A stretch of 64,000 nucleotides of DNA from Pseudomonas sp. TH31 (GCF_016650815.1 NZ_JAEKEZ010000006.1:317501-381500), one strand, 5' to 3'. Counted from the first letter of the stretch, positions 27,177-36,529 are shown. Numbers and translations are program-made. Notes: generated from the letters alone by a model not told the origin.

Positions 27177-28096
27177 AACTTCCTCAAAGCCGGTTTTTTG
27201 AAGGTGTAGAACAGGTTGGGTTCGCTGACGAGGTACAAGGTGCCGTCGTCGTCCATCGCCATCCCTTCCGCCTGCGGCACAGTCTTTTTCAGGCCCTGAC
27301 GCCCCTTGCTCAATGACATCGTGCTCAACGGCCGACCGTCGATATCCAATTCCAGAATCAGCCGCGACTCATCGGACAGCGCCATCAAGTGGCCGCTGCG
27401 CTCGTCGTATTGCAGGCTCGACAGGTCTCGCACAAACATCCCCGCATCGCGTTTGGGGTTGTTGACCACGTGCACGGCGTAGGATTTCTCCGGATTGTAA
27501 TGCGGGAAGCCCTGCACTTCGTAGATCAGCATCGGGTCGCGCTCCTTGGCGACAAACAGCCGCTTGCCCACCGAGTCATACGCCAACCCTTCAAAGCCCT
27601 TGTTGCCGCTCATGTGCACGCCAAGGGTCATTTGCTCGGCGTCCGCGGCATCGAGGAACGTCGTGTCCTTCTCCAGATGAATCTTGATCAGCCGCTGCTG
27701 GCGTTCATCGGTCACCACGTAGGTGTCGGCACTGATGAACTCCACCGCCTCCGGGTCACCGAAGCCGATCAGCGCCACCCGCCGCAGGATCTTGCCGTCC
27801 AGCGACAGCTCGATCAGCTCGGCGTTTTTGTTGGTCACGGTGAACAGGCTTTTGCGCACAGGATCGAAGGTCAGCGCCGAGACGTCGTCGTTCAACCCGT
27901 CAATGACGTGCGCCTCAACCATGACTTGATACTGATCAAGGCCAATCGACCGGGCATTTTCCGGCAGCCAGACCGTCTGAAGGTTGAACCAGGCACGCTC
28001 GAACAGACGCAAGTACTGGCCCACCGCGACGAGCACGCTCAGCGCAATCACCGACAGGATCAAAATCAGGGGTTTGGGGCGGGCAAGTCGACGCAT
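27173..28096 (-). CDS. SdiA-regulated domain beta-propeller protein (copy 1)
   Basis: 307 residues. An N-terminal membrane anchor (PLILILSVIALSVLVAVGQYL) is followed by a periplasmic domain with propeller-like repeats such as VSALTFDPVRKSLFTVTNKN and GFEGLAYDSVGKRLFVAKE. It matches the SdiA-regulated family (YjiK-like), whose role is unclear. The ending SEPNLFYTFKK is shared with the next gene upstream, showing a tandem duplication. Confidence 0.84.
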   Translation of the reverse strand: MRRLARPKPLILILSVIALSVLVAVGQYLRLFERAWFNLQTVWLPENARSIGLDQYQVMVEAHVIDGLNDDVSALTFDPVRKSLFTVTNKNAELIELSLDGKILRRVALIGFGDPEAVEFISADTYVVTDERQQRLIKIHLEKDTTFLDAADAEQMTLGVHMSGNKGFEGLAYDSVGKRLFVAKERDPMLIYEVQGFPHYNPEKSYAVHVVNNPKRDAGMFVRDLSSLQYDERSGHLMALSDESRLILELDIDGRPLSTMSLSKGRQGLKKTVPQAEGMAMDDDGTLYLVSEPNLFYTFKKPALRKL

Positions 28097-28190
28097 TCAG
28101 GCAAGCTCGGAAACAGGGCGGTCGGATGAAATACCACGACCGTCTGAATTCAAGCTTAATGGCCAGTGGCCTTGAACCACAACCGCCAGC

Positions 28191-28286
28191 GTAGGAGCTG
28201 CCGAAGGCTGCGATCTTTTGATCTTGATCTTCGCCAGTCCCGCCTCACCCAAAGATCAAAAGATCGCAGCCTTCGGCAGCTCCTAC
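28191..28286. repeat. REP palindrome, GTAGGAGCTGCCGAAGGCTG family
   Basis: A 32-base arm ending GATCTTTTGATC and a full complementary arm lie about 30 bases apart, between the two SdiA-regulated paralogues. Confidence 0.9.
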
Positions 28287-28300
28287 GCGGGGGAATGCTG

Positions 28301-29230
28301 CTATTTTTGTTTTTCGAAGCGATAGAACAGGTTCGGCTCGCTGACCATGTACAGCGTGCCCGCTTCGTCCATGGCCACGCCCTCGGCGCGGGGGATGGTT
28401 TTCTTCAAGCCGTTGAAACCGCCCAGCAGGGTCATGAAGCTGACCTGATCGCCCTTCTCGTCCAGCTCCAGCAGCAGGTGCGAGTCGGCGGACAGCACCA
28501 GGGGGTGACCGGTGCGCGGGTCGATGGCCAGGGCCGACAGGTTGCGGATGTCCAGATCGTTATTGATCAGTTTCTCTTTGTCGCCCTTGAGGGTCTGGCT
28601 GCCATCGCTCTTCCAGCGGAACAGTGCCGGCGGGCGCTCTTCACCCAGCAAAAGCTGGTGATTGCGCGGGTCCCAGGCGACGGCTTCGAAGGCCTTGTTC
28701 TGGTCTTTTGACGGGCCCAGATCGTATTTCGGGAAGTTGTCGCGATTGAGTTCGCGGGTAGTGGCGTCGACCTTGATGATGGACAGCATGTGCTCTCGCT
28801 CATCGGTGATGGCCAGCAGACCGTTGCCCATCACCGTCACGCCTTCCGGATTGACCCAACCCACCAGCGGCATCTTGCGCAGCACGTCGCCTTGCAACGT
28901 CAACTCGACCAGGAACGGGTTCTTGCCCATGACCGAAAACAGGGTTTTTGTCTGGGGGTCGTAGGACAGGTCCGAAGCTTCGTCCTTTTCCATGCCCGGC
29001 AGCAGCTTGGCGTCGATCACCGCCCGGTAATCCGGCAGCCAGACACTTTGCTGGCGTTCGGCCGGGCTTTCGAAGCTCTCCTTGACCCAATGCACAGCGC
29101 GGTTGTCCCAATGCATCGCGAACGCCAGGCCATAGCCCGCCGCCGCAGCCAGCAACAGCCAGTAATACCAGCGCATGAGGAATCGTGGACGACGAGAGGT
29201 TTTCAGGGGCGGGAGCGGTTGCGTTGCCAT
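28301..29230 (-). CDS. SdiA-regulated domain beta-propeller protein (copy 2)
   Basis: 309 residues with one N-terminal membrane segment (WYYWLLLAAAAGYGLAFAMH). Repeats parallel those of copy 1: ASDLSYDPQTKTLFSVMGKN, NPEGVTVMGNGLLAITDER, and the ending RAEGVAMDEAGTLYMVSEPN. The two genes lie head to tail about 200 bases apart and have clearly diverged. No function can be assigned beyond a periplasmic, membrane-tethered propeller. Confidence 0.84.
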   Translation of the reverse strand: MATQPLPPLKTSRRPRFLMRWYYWLLLAAAAGYGLAFAMHWDNRAVHWVKESFESPAERQQSVWLPDYRAVIDAKLLPGMEKDEASDLSYDPQTKTLFSVMGKNPFLVELTLQGDVLRKMPLVGWVNPEGVTVMGNGLLAITDEREHMLSIIKVDATTRELNRDNFPKYDLGPSKDQNKAFEAVAWDPRNHQLLLGEERPPALFRWKSDGSQTLKGDKEKLINNDLDIRNLSALAIDPRTGHPLVLSADSHLLLELDEKGDQVSFMTLLGGFNGLKKTIPRAEGVAMDEAGTLYMVSEPNLFYRFEKQK

Positions 29231-29374
29231 CAGGGGATGCGTTCCAGAAATTCAGACTAAAGGTAATAGCACAAACGGGCAGGCTCAGACGCCAGGAGCC
29301 GCGGAATTATCCAGACAGGAGGTGAAAAAACGGGAAATGGCCGCAAAGCCCTGTACGGGCAATCACAAAACCAA

Positions 29375-29463
29375 TGTGGAGCGAGCCTGCTCGCGATGAG
29401 GCCAGAACATCCAACAATGATGTTGAATGACAGACCGCTATCGCGAGCAGGCTCACTCCCACA
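29375..29463. repeat. REP palindrome, GTGGGAGYGAGCCTGCTCGCGA family
   Basis: GTGGAGCGAGCCTGCTCGCGAT and a near-complement ending GGCTCACTCCCAC flank about 40 bases. Confidence 0.85.
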
Positions 29464-29482
29464 GGGTTCAGCGATGTTTCGA

Positions 29483-30148
29483 CTAGCGGACGCTGCTGGT
29501 GAAGCTGCTTGCACCTGCCAATTCCAGCACCAGGTCGTCACCCACATTCAGCGGGCCAACACCCACCGGCGTACCGGTCAGAATCACATCACCGGCCTGC
29601 AGCGAGAAGCAGCCGGCCATGTACTGGATCATCGGCACGATCGGGTTGAGCATGTCCTTGCTGTTGCCATCCTGGCGAACCTCACCGTTGATGGTCAGGC
29701 GGATGCCGATATCGGTCAGGTCGGCAAAGGTGCCGGCGGACACGAACGGGGCAATCACTGCCGCGCCGTCGAAGGACTTGGCGATTTCCCACGGCAAGCC
29801 CTTGGATTTCAGCTCGGCCTGTTTGTCCCGCAGGGTCAGGTCCAGGGCCGGAGCGAAACCGGAGATCGCGTCGAGCACTTCTTCACGGCTCGGCTTGGTC
29901 GACAGCGGCTTGCCGATCAACACCGCGATTTCTGCTTCGTAGTGCACCGAGCCACGCTCGGTCGGAATGGCAAAACCGCCTTCCAGCGCTACCACGCAAC
30001 TGCCCGGCTTGATGAACAGCAACGGCTCGGTAGGCACCGGATTGTCCAGTTCCTTGGCGTGTTCGGCGTAGTTGCGGCCGATGCACACCACTTTCCCGAG
30101 CGGGAAGTGAATACGCGTACCGTCGACATACTGGTGCTGATAGCTCAT
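29483..30148 (-). CDS. Fumarylacetoacetate hydrolase family protein
   Basis: 221 residues. KVVCIGRNYAEHAKEL at the N-terminus and SVHYEAEIAVLIGKPL (with the E-x-E metal ligands) are characteristic, and GDVILTGTPVGVGPL closes the domain. FAH-family enzymes hydrolyse or decarboxylate acylpyruvates, oxaloacetate or similar. It is 38 bases downstream of the FAD-linked hydroxyacid dehydrogenase and may act on a related keto acid. Confidence 0.87.
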   Translation of the reverse strand: MSYQHQYVDGTRIHFPLGKVVCIGRNYAEHAKELDNPVPTEPLLFIKPGSCVVALEGGFAIPTERGSVHYEAEIAVLIGKPLSTKPSREEVLDAISGFAPALDLTLRDKQAELKSKGLPWEIAKSFDGAAVIAPFVSAGTFADLTDIGIRLTINGEVRQDGNSKDMLNPIVPMIQYMAGCFSLQAGDVILTGTPVGVGPLNVGDDLVLELAGASSFTSSVR

Positions 30149-30186
30149 TACCGCCTCCTGCCTCGTGGATTCTTAAAACTCGCGGA

Positions 30187-31581
30187 TCACACCGCGAAGA
30201 TCTTGCCCGGGTTCATGATGCCGTTCGGGTCGAACACCGCCTTGACGGCTTTCATGTACTCGATCTCAACCGGGGAACGGCTGTAGGTCAAGTAGTCACG
30301 CTTGGTCATGCCCACGCCGTGCTCAGCGGAAATCGAACCGTTGTACTTCTCGACGGTTTCAAATACCCACTTGTTCACCGTAGCGCACTTGGCGAAGAAC
30401 TCGTCCTTGCTCAGGTTATCCGGCTTGAGAATGTTCAAGTGCAGGTTGCCGTCGCCGATGTGGCCGAACCAGACAATTTCGAAGTCCGGGTAATGTTCGC
30501 CGACGATCGCGTCGATTTCCTTCAGGAACGCCGGGACTTTCGATACGGTGACCGAAATATCGTTCTTGTACGGCGTCCAGTGGGAGATCGTTTCGGAGAT
30601 GTATTCGCGCAGTTTCCAGAGGTTCTGCAACTGGGTTTCGCTCTGGCTCATCACGCCGTCCAGCACCCAGCCCTGCTCGACGCAGTGCTCGAAAGTTTCC
30701 AGGGCATGGTTGGCCACTTCTTCGGTGGTCGCTTCGAATTCCAGCAGCGCGTAGAACGGGCAATCGGTTTCGAACGGTGCCGGCACATCGCCGCGGCCCA
30801 TGACCTTGGCCAGGGCCTTGTCGGAGAAGAATTCGAACGCGGTCAGGTCCAGTTTGCTCTGGAACGCATGCAGTACCGGCATGATCGAGTCGAAATCGGT
30901 GGTGCCGAGGACCATCGCGGTGAGGTTTTTCGGCGCACGGTCCAGACGCATGGTCGCTTCAACCACAAAGCCGAGGGTGCCTTCGGCGCCGATGAACAGC
31001 TGGCGCAGGTCGTAGCCGGTAGCGTTCTTGATCAGGTCGCGGTTCAGCTCCAGCAGATCGCCCTTGCCGGTGACGACTTTCATGCCGGCCACCCAGTTGC
31101 GGGTCATGCCATAGCGAATCACCTTGATCCCGCCGGCATTGGTGCCGATATTGCCGCCAATCTGGCTCGAACCTGCCGAGGCGAAGTCCACCGGGTAGTA
31201 CAACCCGTGCTCTTCGGCCCTGTTCTGCAACTGTTCGGTGACCACACCCGGCTGACAAACGGCCGTACGGTCAGTGAGGTTCACGTCGAGGATCTGGTTC
31301 ATGTAGTCGAACGAGACGACCACCTCGCCATTGGCCGCCACGGCAGCGGCAGACAGCCCGGTGCGACCGCCGGACGGCACCAGCGCGACCTTGTGCTCAT
31401 TGGCCCAACGGACAATCGCCTGGACCTGCTCGGTGGTCTTGGGAAACACGATGGCGGTGGGGGCCGGGGCGAAATGCTTGGTCCAATCCTTACCATAAGC
31501 ATTCAGGGAGTCGGCGTCGGTCAGGACCTTGCCAGGCTCAACCAGGGTCTTCAGCTCTTCAATCAGGGCAGGATTGGTCAT
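30187..31581 (-). CDS. FAD-binding hydroxyacid dehydrogenase (D-2-hydroxyglutarate dehydrogenase type)
   Basis: 464 residues from ATG at 31,581 (MTNPALIEELKTLVEPG), although an upstream ATG with AGGA is possible. The PCMH-type FAD domain has VPSGGRTGLSAAAV and GGNIGTNAGGIKVIRYG; the C-terminal domain has IGDGNLHLNI and the terminal GIMNPGK. Homologues in Pseudomonas next to serA oxidise D-2-hydroxyglutarate, which SerA makes from 2-oxoglutarate while pulling 3-phosphoglycerate oxidation. The divergent pairing with serA supports that role. Confidence 0.88.
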   Translation of the reverse strand: MTNPALIEELKTLVEPGKVLTDADSLNAYGKDWTKHFAPAPTAIVFPKTTEQVQAIVRWANEHKVALVPSGGRTGLSAAAVAANGEVVVSFDYMNQILDVNLTDRTAVCQPGVVTEQLQNRAEEHGLYYPVDFASAGSSQIGGNIGTNAGGIKVIRYGMTRNWVAGMKVVTGKGDLLELNRDLIKNATGYDLRQLFIGAEGTLGFVVEATMRLDRAPKNLTAMVLGTTDFDSIMPVLHAFQSKLDLTAFEFFSDKALAKVMGRGDVPAPFETDCPFYALLEFEATTEEVANHALETFEHCVEQGWVLDGVMSQSETQLQNLWKLREYISETISHWTPYKNDISVTVSKVPAFLKEIDAIVGEHYPDFEIVWFGHIGDGNLHLNILKPDNLSKDEFFAKCATVNKWVFETVEKYNGSISAEHGVGMTKRDYLTYSRSPVEIEYMKAVKAVFDPNGIMNPGKIFAV

Positions 31582-31647
31582 CGACAGAACTCTCGAACAA
31601 TTCATGGTCATCCTGAGAACGCTTCACGTCGCAGGAATGAGTGTTTA

Positions 31648-31679
31648 GCGGGGTGCGTATGCTAGCATACCGACCCCGC
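31648..31679. promoter_or_regulatory. 32-bp palindrome in the divergent serA control region
   Basis: The core GTATGCTAGCATAC is a perfect 14-bp palindrome and is framed by GCGGGGT and ACCCCGC, giving 14 paired positions of 16. It lies 67 bases upstream of the dehydrogenase start and ~260 before serA. It is a plausible operator for a dimeric regulator of this divergent pair. Confidence 0.55.
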
Positions 31680-31740
31680 AGGGTAGTGCCCAAAGGCTAT
31701 TCTGCGGTGACGGCATTGTTGCCGTCCGGGTCAGCATCCA

Positions 31741-31896
31741 GTGCCCTGCCTTACACGTACGTTCCTCTTTGACGAGTGGCAGTTGTCGTCATGCAAGGCG
31801 CCGCGACGAGTCATAGCCCGCTATGGCGAGGAGCGGCAACGCAGCATGACGGCAACAGACGCCGTCAAAAAGGAACGTACGTGCAAGGCAGGGCAC
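31741..31896. repeat. 156-bp imperfect palindromic element upstream of serA
   Basis: The outer arms at 31,741-31,774 and 31,863-31,896 are complementary over 34 bases with two mismatches (GTGCCCTGCCTT.. and ..AAGGCAGGGCAC). Weaker pairing continues inward to a centre near 31,828. It ends 46 bases before the serA ATG. It is unlike the REP families and looks like a small non-coding palindromic insertion (MITE-like) or a structured leader. Confidence 0.75.
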
Positions 31897-31942
31897 TTTG
31901 ACTACTTCCTGCCATTTTTCTCCGGGATACAGGTTTACGCAG

Positions 31943-33171
31943 ATGAGCAAGACTTCTCTCGATAAGAGCAAGATCAAGTTCCTTCTTCTCGAAGGCGTCC
32001 ACCAATCGGCTGTCGACGTTCTCAAGTCGGCTGGCTACACCAGCATCGAGTACCTTACAGGTTCTCTGCCGGAAGCCCAGTTGAAGGAAAAGATCGCTGA
32101 TGCGCATTTCATCGGCATTCGCTCTCGCACTCAACTGACCGAAGAGATCTTCGATCACGCGAAGAAGCTCGTGGCTGTAGGGTGTTTCTGCATCGGCACC
32201 AACCAGGTTGACCTGAACGCTGCCCGCGAACGCGGTATCGCGGTGTTCAACGCGCCGTACTCCAACACTCGCTCCGTTGCCGAGCTGGTGCTGGCCGAAG
32301 CGATCCTGTTGCTGCGCGGCATCCCTGAGAAGAACGCTTCCTGCCACCGTGGCGGCTGGATCAAGAGCGCGGCCAACTCCTTCGAGATCCGTGGCAAGAA
32401 GCTCGGCATCGTCGGTTACGGCTCGATCGGTACGCAACTGTCGGTCCTGGCGGAAGGCCTGGGCATGCAGGTGTACTTCTACGACACCGTGACCAAGCTG
32501 CCATTGGGCAACGCCACTCAGGTCGGCAAGCTGACCGATCTGCTGGGCATGTCCGACATCGTCACCCTGCACGTTCCGGAAACCGCAGCCACCCAGTGGA
32601 TGATCGGCGAGAAGGAAATCCGCGCCATCAAGAAGGGCGGCATCCTGATCAACGCCGCTCGCGGCACCGTGGTCGAACTGGACGCCCTGGCGGACGCGAT
32701 CAAGGACAAGCACCTGATCGGCGCGGCCATCGACGTATTCCCGGTGGAGCCTCGCTCCAACGACGAAGAGTTCGAGAGCCCGCTGCGTGGCCTGGACAAC
32801 GTGATCCTGACCCCGCACATCGGTGGTTCCACCGCTGAAGCGCAAGCCAACATCGGCCTGGAAGTGGCAGAAAAACTGGTCAAGTACAGCGACAACGGTA
32901 CGTCCGTATCGTCGGTGAACTTCCCGGAAGTGGCCCTGCCGGCTCACCCTGGCAAGCACCGCCTGCTGCACATCCACCAGAACATCCCGGGGTGATGAGC
33001 GAGATCAACAAGGTCTTCGCCGAAAACGGTATCAACATCTCCGGTCAGTTCCTGCAGACCAACGAGAAAGTCGGCTACGTGGTTATCGACGTAGACGCCG
33101 ACTACTCGGAAATCGCCCAAGAGAAACTGCAGCACATCAACGGCACCATTCGTTGCCGCGTGTTGTTCTGA
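31943..33171 (+). pseudogene. serA: D-3-phosphoglycerate dehydrogenase, one-base frameshift (probably artefact)
   Basis: ATG at 31,943 opens MSKTSLDKSKIKFLLLEGVH. The NAD site is LGIVGYGSIGTQLSVLA, and the catalytic R, E and H lie in NAARGTVV, DVFPVEP and LTPHIGGSTAEAQ. The frame stops at 32,995 after HQNIPG, but one extra G in the four-G run (32,983-32,986) continues into VMSEINKVFAENGINISGQF, the ACT serine-sensing domain, to TGA at 33,171. Restored length is 409 residues, matching E. coli SerA (about 410). It catalyses the first step of serine synthesis and is needed for prototrophy, so a sequencing error is the likely cause. Confidence 0.9.
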
Positions 33172-33191
33172 TAGCGATTTGAGCGACAAAA

Positions 33192-33217
33192 AAAGGGAAC
33201 CCTCGGGTTCCCTTTTT
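33192..33217. terminator. Bidirectional rho-independent terminator
   Basis: GGGAACCC and GGGTTCCC form an 8-bp stem with a two-base loop, with an A-run on the left and TTTTT on the right. It therefore serves serA (+) and the DUF4399 gene (-). Confidence 0.92.
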
Positions 33218-33233
33218 CATACCGGCAGAAAAA

Positions 33234-33659
33234 TTATTTCACCGTCACGGTGATCTTTTCCGAGACGATTGGCGGATCGAAAGCCATGTGGTTCTTGTCG
33301 CCCAGTTCGAGCTGCAACGTGTGCTGGCCTGGGGTCAATGTCACCTCGGTTTCAGTCTGAGCCTTACCGAAGTGCACATGATTGGCGTCTACCGGGATCA
33401 CCGAACCGGCAGGAACGATTTCCTTGGCGTCGATCAGCAGGTGGTGGTGGCCGGTGTTCGCGGTGCTGTCGCCCGCCGGAGCCAGAGCAATACCTTTTAC
33501 TTCAAACTTGACCTTGAAAGTCTTGCCAACAGATTCGCCGCTTGTTGGCGAGCCGATGTTCACTGCAGCACCTTGCGGGGCCGGGGTAGCCGCGCTGGCC
33601 ATCATCGAAGCCCCCAGCAAAAGGGCCGCCAAAGCAGCACGTGACATGAATGTTTGCAT
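33234..33659 (-). CDS. Periplasmic DUF4399 protein
   Basis: 141 residues with a signal peptide (MQTFMSRAALAALLLGASMMASA). The mature part has GHHHLLIDAKE and ANHVHFGKAQTE, two histidine clusters, then LTPGQHTLQLELGDKNHMAF, typical of DUF4399. The histidines suggest metal contact, but no function is known. It is convergent with serA across a shared terminator. Confidence 0.87.
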   Translation of the reverse strand: MQTFMSRAALAALLLGASMMASAATPAPQGAAVNIGSPTSGESVGKTFKVKFEVKGIALAPAGDSTANTGHHHLLIDAKEIVPAGSVIPVDANHVHFGKAQTETEVTLTPGQHTLQLELGDKNHMAFDPPIVSEKITVTVK

Positions 33660-33794
33660 TCTCTTCTCCAGTTTTTCCGTAAAATCCGCTTGGCCGTGAC
33701 AACTTCACGGCTATTCGTTGTCGAAGGACCTTGATAACCATAGCAAAGCGCGCCTGAACCAGAGCGACGCGATAATGAATTCAAAGGAGTGACC

Positions 33795-34382
33795 ATGCGT
33801 TTTTTGCCTGGCCTGATCTGCCTGCTACCCCTTTTGAGCCCTCTGGCTCATGCCGAACTGATTGATGACGTTAACGACCGTGGCGAATTGCGCATTGCCC
33901 TGGAAGCCAATACACCGCCATTCAATTTCAAGGACGACGGCAAACTCACCGGGTTTGAAGTCGAGCTGGGTCAGTTGCTGGCCAATGAACTCGATGTGCG
34001 GGCCGACTTCGTTGTCACTGAGTCCGACGATCTGCTGCCAGGCGTTGAAACCGGCAAGTACGACGTCGCCATTAACCACATAGCAGAGACCGCGGATCTG
34101 AAGGATCGTTTCGACTATAGCGAACCTTACAGCCACACGGATGCGCAATTGATCACGCACAAGGAAGAAGCGCCACGCTCGATGCTGCTGGTGCAGTCGT
34201 TGAAAGAAGAGGCGCCGAAGGCGAGCCAGCCAGTGAGCCTGGTGATTCCGTTCCAGAAAGGAAACCCGGCGTTCCACGCCAGCTTCGACAATGCGTTGCA
34301 GCGGATCAAGGCGGATGGTCGGTTGGAGGCGTTGACGCAGAAGTGGTTTGGGGCGGATACCAGCGTAGAGCCGAAACCTTGA
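33795..34382 (+). CDS. Family 3 solute-binding-like protein
   Basis: 195 residues from ATG at 33,795 with AAAGGAG upstream. A signal peptide (MRFLPGLICLLPLLSPLAHA) precedes ELIDDVNDRGELRIALEANT and PFNFKDDGKLTGFEVELGQL, the start of amino-acid-type binding proteins. The protein is shorter than the usual ~230-250 residues: the middle segment after YSEPYSHTDAQL is reduced. No transporter genes are adjacent, so it could be an orphan sensor or binding protein. Confidence 0.8.
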   Translation: MRFLPGLICLLPLLSPLAHAELIDDVNDRGELRIALEANTPPFNFKDDGKLTGFEVELGQLLANELDVRADFVVTESDDLLPGVETGKYDVAINHIAETADLKDRFDYSEPYSHTDAQLITHKEEAPRSMLLVQSLKEEAPKASQPVSLVIPFQKGNPAFHASFDNALQRIKADGRLEALTQKWFGADTSVEPKP

Positions 34383-34417
34383 TCAACCCGCAATAGATCA
34401 AGTGCTGGAGATCCAAT

Positions 34418-34507
34418 GTGGGAGCGGGCTTGCTCGCGAATGCGGTGTGTCATTCAATGATGATTGCTGACTGATCCACCGCTTTCGCGAGCAAGCCCGC
34501 TCCCACA
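34418..34507. repeat. REP palindrome, GTGGGAGCGGGCTTGCTCGCGA family
   Basis: Two complementary 22-base arms are separated by about 45 bases, between convergent genes. Confidence 0.88.
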
Positions 34508-34525
34508 GGGGTTTTGTGTAAGTCG

Positions 34526-35011
34526 TCAGTTTTGCGCGATTAATGCAGCGGCGGCCTGCGGCAATTCCAGTTCACTGAACACTTGAACCCCATGGCGCTT
34601 GAGCAACGCCGCCGTCACCCCTTCGCCACTGATCTTCACCCCACTGAAACTACCGTCATAGGTCAGAAAATTCCCGCAAGACGGGCTGTTAGCCTTCAAA
34701 ACGGCGATGCGAATGCCGTGCTTTTGCACCAGCTCCAACGCCTGATAAGCCCCCGAAAGAAACTCCGCGCTGACATCCTCACCCGCGGTAGTGATCACCT
34801 GCGCATGGCCATCCAGCACCTCACCACCCTGCCCGCCCGGAATTTCCGCCGCAGCCCTTGGCGTCGGCAACCCGCCGGCCACTTCCGGGCACAACGGTAC
34901 GATTCGCCCTTCGGCTATCCATTGGTCCAGCAAATCGAACGGCCCGCTGGCCCCGCCGTCATAACGCACGCGATGGCCCAGCAGGCAGCGACTCACCAGA
35001 ATCTTTTGCAT
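34526..35011 (-). CDS. DUF523 family protein
   Basis: 161 residues. The family features are KILVSRCLLGHRVRYDG at the start, PLCPEVAGGLPTPR and VLKANSPSCG, with conserved cysteines (C9, C41 and C111) that could bind metal or a cluster. Function is unknown in general. It directly follows the 2OG oxygenase gene with a two-base gap, so the two are coupled. Confidence 0.87.
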   Translation of the reverse strand: MQKILVSRCLLGHRVRYDGGASGPFDLLDQWIAEGRIVPLCPEVAGGLPTPRAAAEIPGGQGGEVLDGHAQVITTAGEDVSAEFLSGAYQALELVQKHGIRIAVLKANSPSCGNFLTYDGSFSGVKISGEGVTAALLKRHGVQVFSELELPQAAAALIAQN

Positions 35012-35013
35012 GA

Positions 35014-35637
35014 TCAGAACGGCTCGTTGCCGCGACGGCGGAACCAGCCCGTCAACGACAGGCGTTCCCGGGTCGCAGGCAGGACTTCGTGGGGCACTTC
35101 GCCCGACAGGAACACCACCAGGCAGCCACCGGTAGGCACGACGTTGTGTTCGACGCCGCCCTCCAGGTACATGCGCAGCTCGCCGCCATGTTCGGGCAGC
35201 CAGCCATCATTGAGGTAGATCACCGCCGAGACCATGCGCCGGTCGTCATCGCGAAAACGGTCCACATGCTTGAGGTAGAACGCACCGGGCGGGTACAGGG
35301 CAAAGTGGCTTTCGAAATCTTCAAGGCCGAGGAACAACCCGCGATTCATCGCCTCGCGCAGGCTGTCCATCAAGCTCAGGTAGCTGTCGCAGGCCACGGT
35401 TTCGCCGGGTTCAAGCCACTGAATGTGGTCGCCGCGAATGCCTTCGCGAATCTCTGAACTCGGCCCACGGCCTACCGCCGCCGGCGCCAGCTCACCCTCG
35501 GCCGCACGTTTACGGCACTCAGCCGCCAGTTCCCGGGTCAGACCCAGAGGCAGGAAAATATTCTGCCGCGACCAACCCCGTTCGGCCAGGTCGTCGACGA
35601 TACGTAACAGCAGCGGGTGATCAGAGGGTATTTGCAT
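35014..35637 (-). CDS. 2OG-Fe(II) oxygenase (prolyl-hydroxylase-like)
   Basis: 207 residues from the ATG at 35,637 (MQIPSDHPLLLRI). The iron ligands are H and D in LKHVDRFRDDDRRM and the distal H in GEVPHEVLPATRERLSLTG, whose arginine binds 2-oxoglutarate. It belongs to the P4Hc-like group, which hydroxylates proteins or small molecules; no substrate can be named. It is coupled to the DUF523 gene. Confidence 0.86.
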   Translation of the reverse strand: MQIPSDHPLLLRIVDDLAERGWSRQNIFLPLGLTRELAAECRKRAAEGELAPAAVGRGPSSEIREGIRGDHIQWLEPGETVACDSYLSLMDSLREAMNRGLFLGLEDFESHFALYPPGAFYLKHVDRFRDDDRRMVSAVIYLNDGWLPEHGGELRMYLEGGVEHNVVPTGGCLVVFLSGEVPHEVLPATRERLSLTGWFRRRGNEPF

Positions 35638-35754
35638 GGTGCGCATAGTATTCCTGTGCCTGCAAATCCGACAGAGCCGCGCAGCGGGCTGATACGAATT
35701 CTCGACAAGTTCTTGTACCGCACGGAGAATAGTCGCCTGCTGACAGGAGTCCCT

Positions 35755-36506
35755 ATGCGCCGTTTGCTTTTTTCACTGTTGATGTTCTGTGTTTTGCCCG
35801 CTTGGGCAGACGGCCACGACCAGTTGTACAAGGTCGCCGGTTGGCCAGACCAACGCGCGCATTTCAACGACGCCCTCTCGGCCGCTCAGCAGCGCTACCA
35901 GAACAGCCTGCCGCCAGCGGTGTTTCAGGCATTGGTGAATAACAGCAACCAGCGCTTCGCCCCCAGGCCATGGACCAGCGCGCCGAAGCACAACTGCGCA
36001 AGACCCTCGCTGACCCGAAACCGGCCCTGACGTTCTTCCAGACTCCGCTGGGCAAGAAAATCGTCGCGGCCGAGTTGCTGGCGACCCGGCGCGATCAACT
36101 GGCGAAAAACGCCAAGGGTTTGCCCAAGATCGAGGCCAGCGACACCCGTCTGCTGATCATCGGCCATCTCGCCCAAGCCCTGCCCGCGCGCGAAGCCGGT
36201 GCCGAAGTCACCTTGGCGATTGCCGGCATCGCGGCCGACAGTTTGAGTTCAATGATCCCCGGCTTGCTCGGTGGCGGTCAGGCGCCAGGGATGTTGAATG
36301 GTCAGCGCCAGCGCTTGATGGATCAGATTGGCACCGACCTCAACAACACGCTGCTCTACGTTTATCGCGACTTGTCGGATGACGAACTGGAAGAATTCGC
36401 CACGTTTGCCGAGTCGGCTGAGGGCAAGGCGTATTACCAGGCGGCGCTGGCGGCGATACGCGCGGGGTTGGCGGTGGGGCAAAGTACCTCGAACCTTGGC
36501 CAGTAA
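35755..36506 (+). pseudogene. DUF2059 exported protein, one-base frameshift
   Basis: ATG at 35,755 has AGGAG upstream and a signal peptide (MRRLLFSLLMFCVLPAWA). The frame goes wrong at the five-C run near 35,960 (RFAP/QAMDQRAEAQLRKTLADP). Adding one C restores 250 residues ending at 36,506, with the DUF2059-type helical C-terminus (YVYRDLSDDELEEFATFAE). Function of the family is unknown. The break is probably a homopolymer error. Confidence 0.8.
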
Positions 36507-36529
36507 TCTTCAGTACCTGATCAATCGCT

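Noticed and set aside
31943..33171. Biological loss of serA
   Set aside because: A single missing G in a G-run restores a complete 409-residue enzyme with ACT domain; five similar homopolymer breaks occur in the window.
33795..34382. Frameshifted or truncated binding protein
   Set aside because: It is short for the family, but start, stop and both lobes' key phrases are in one frame and no shifted continuation is visible.
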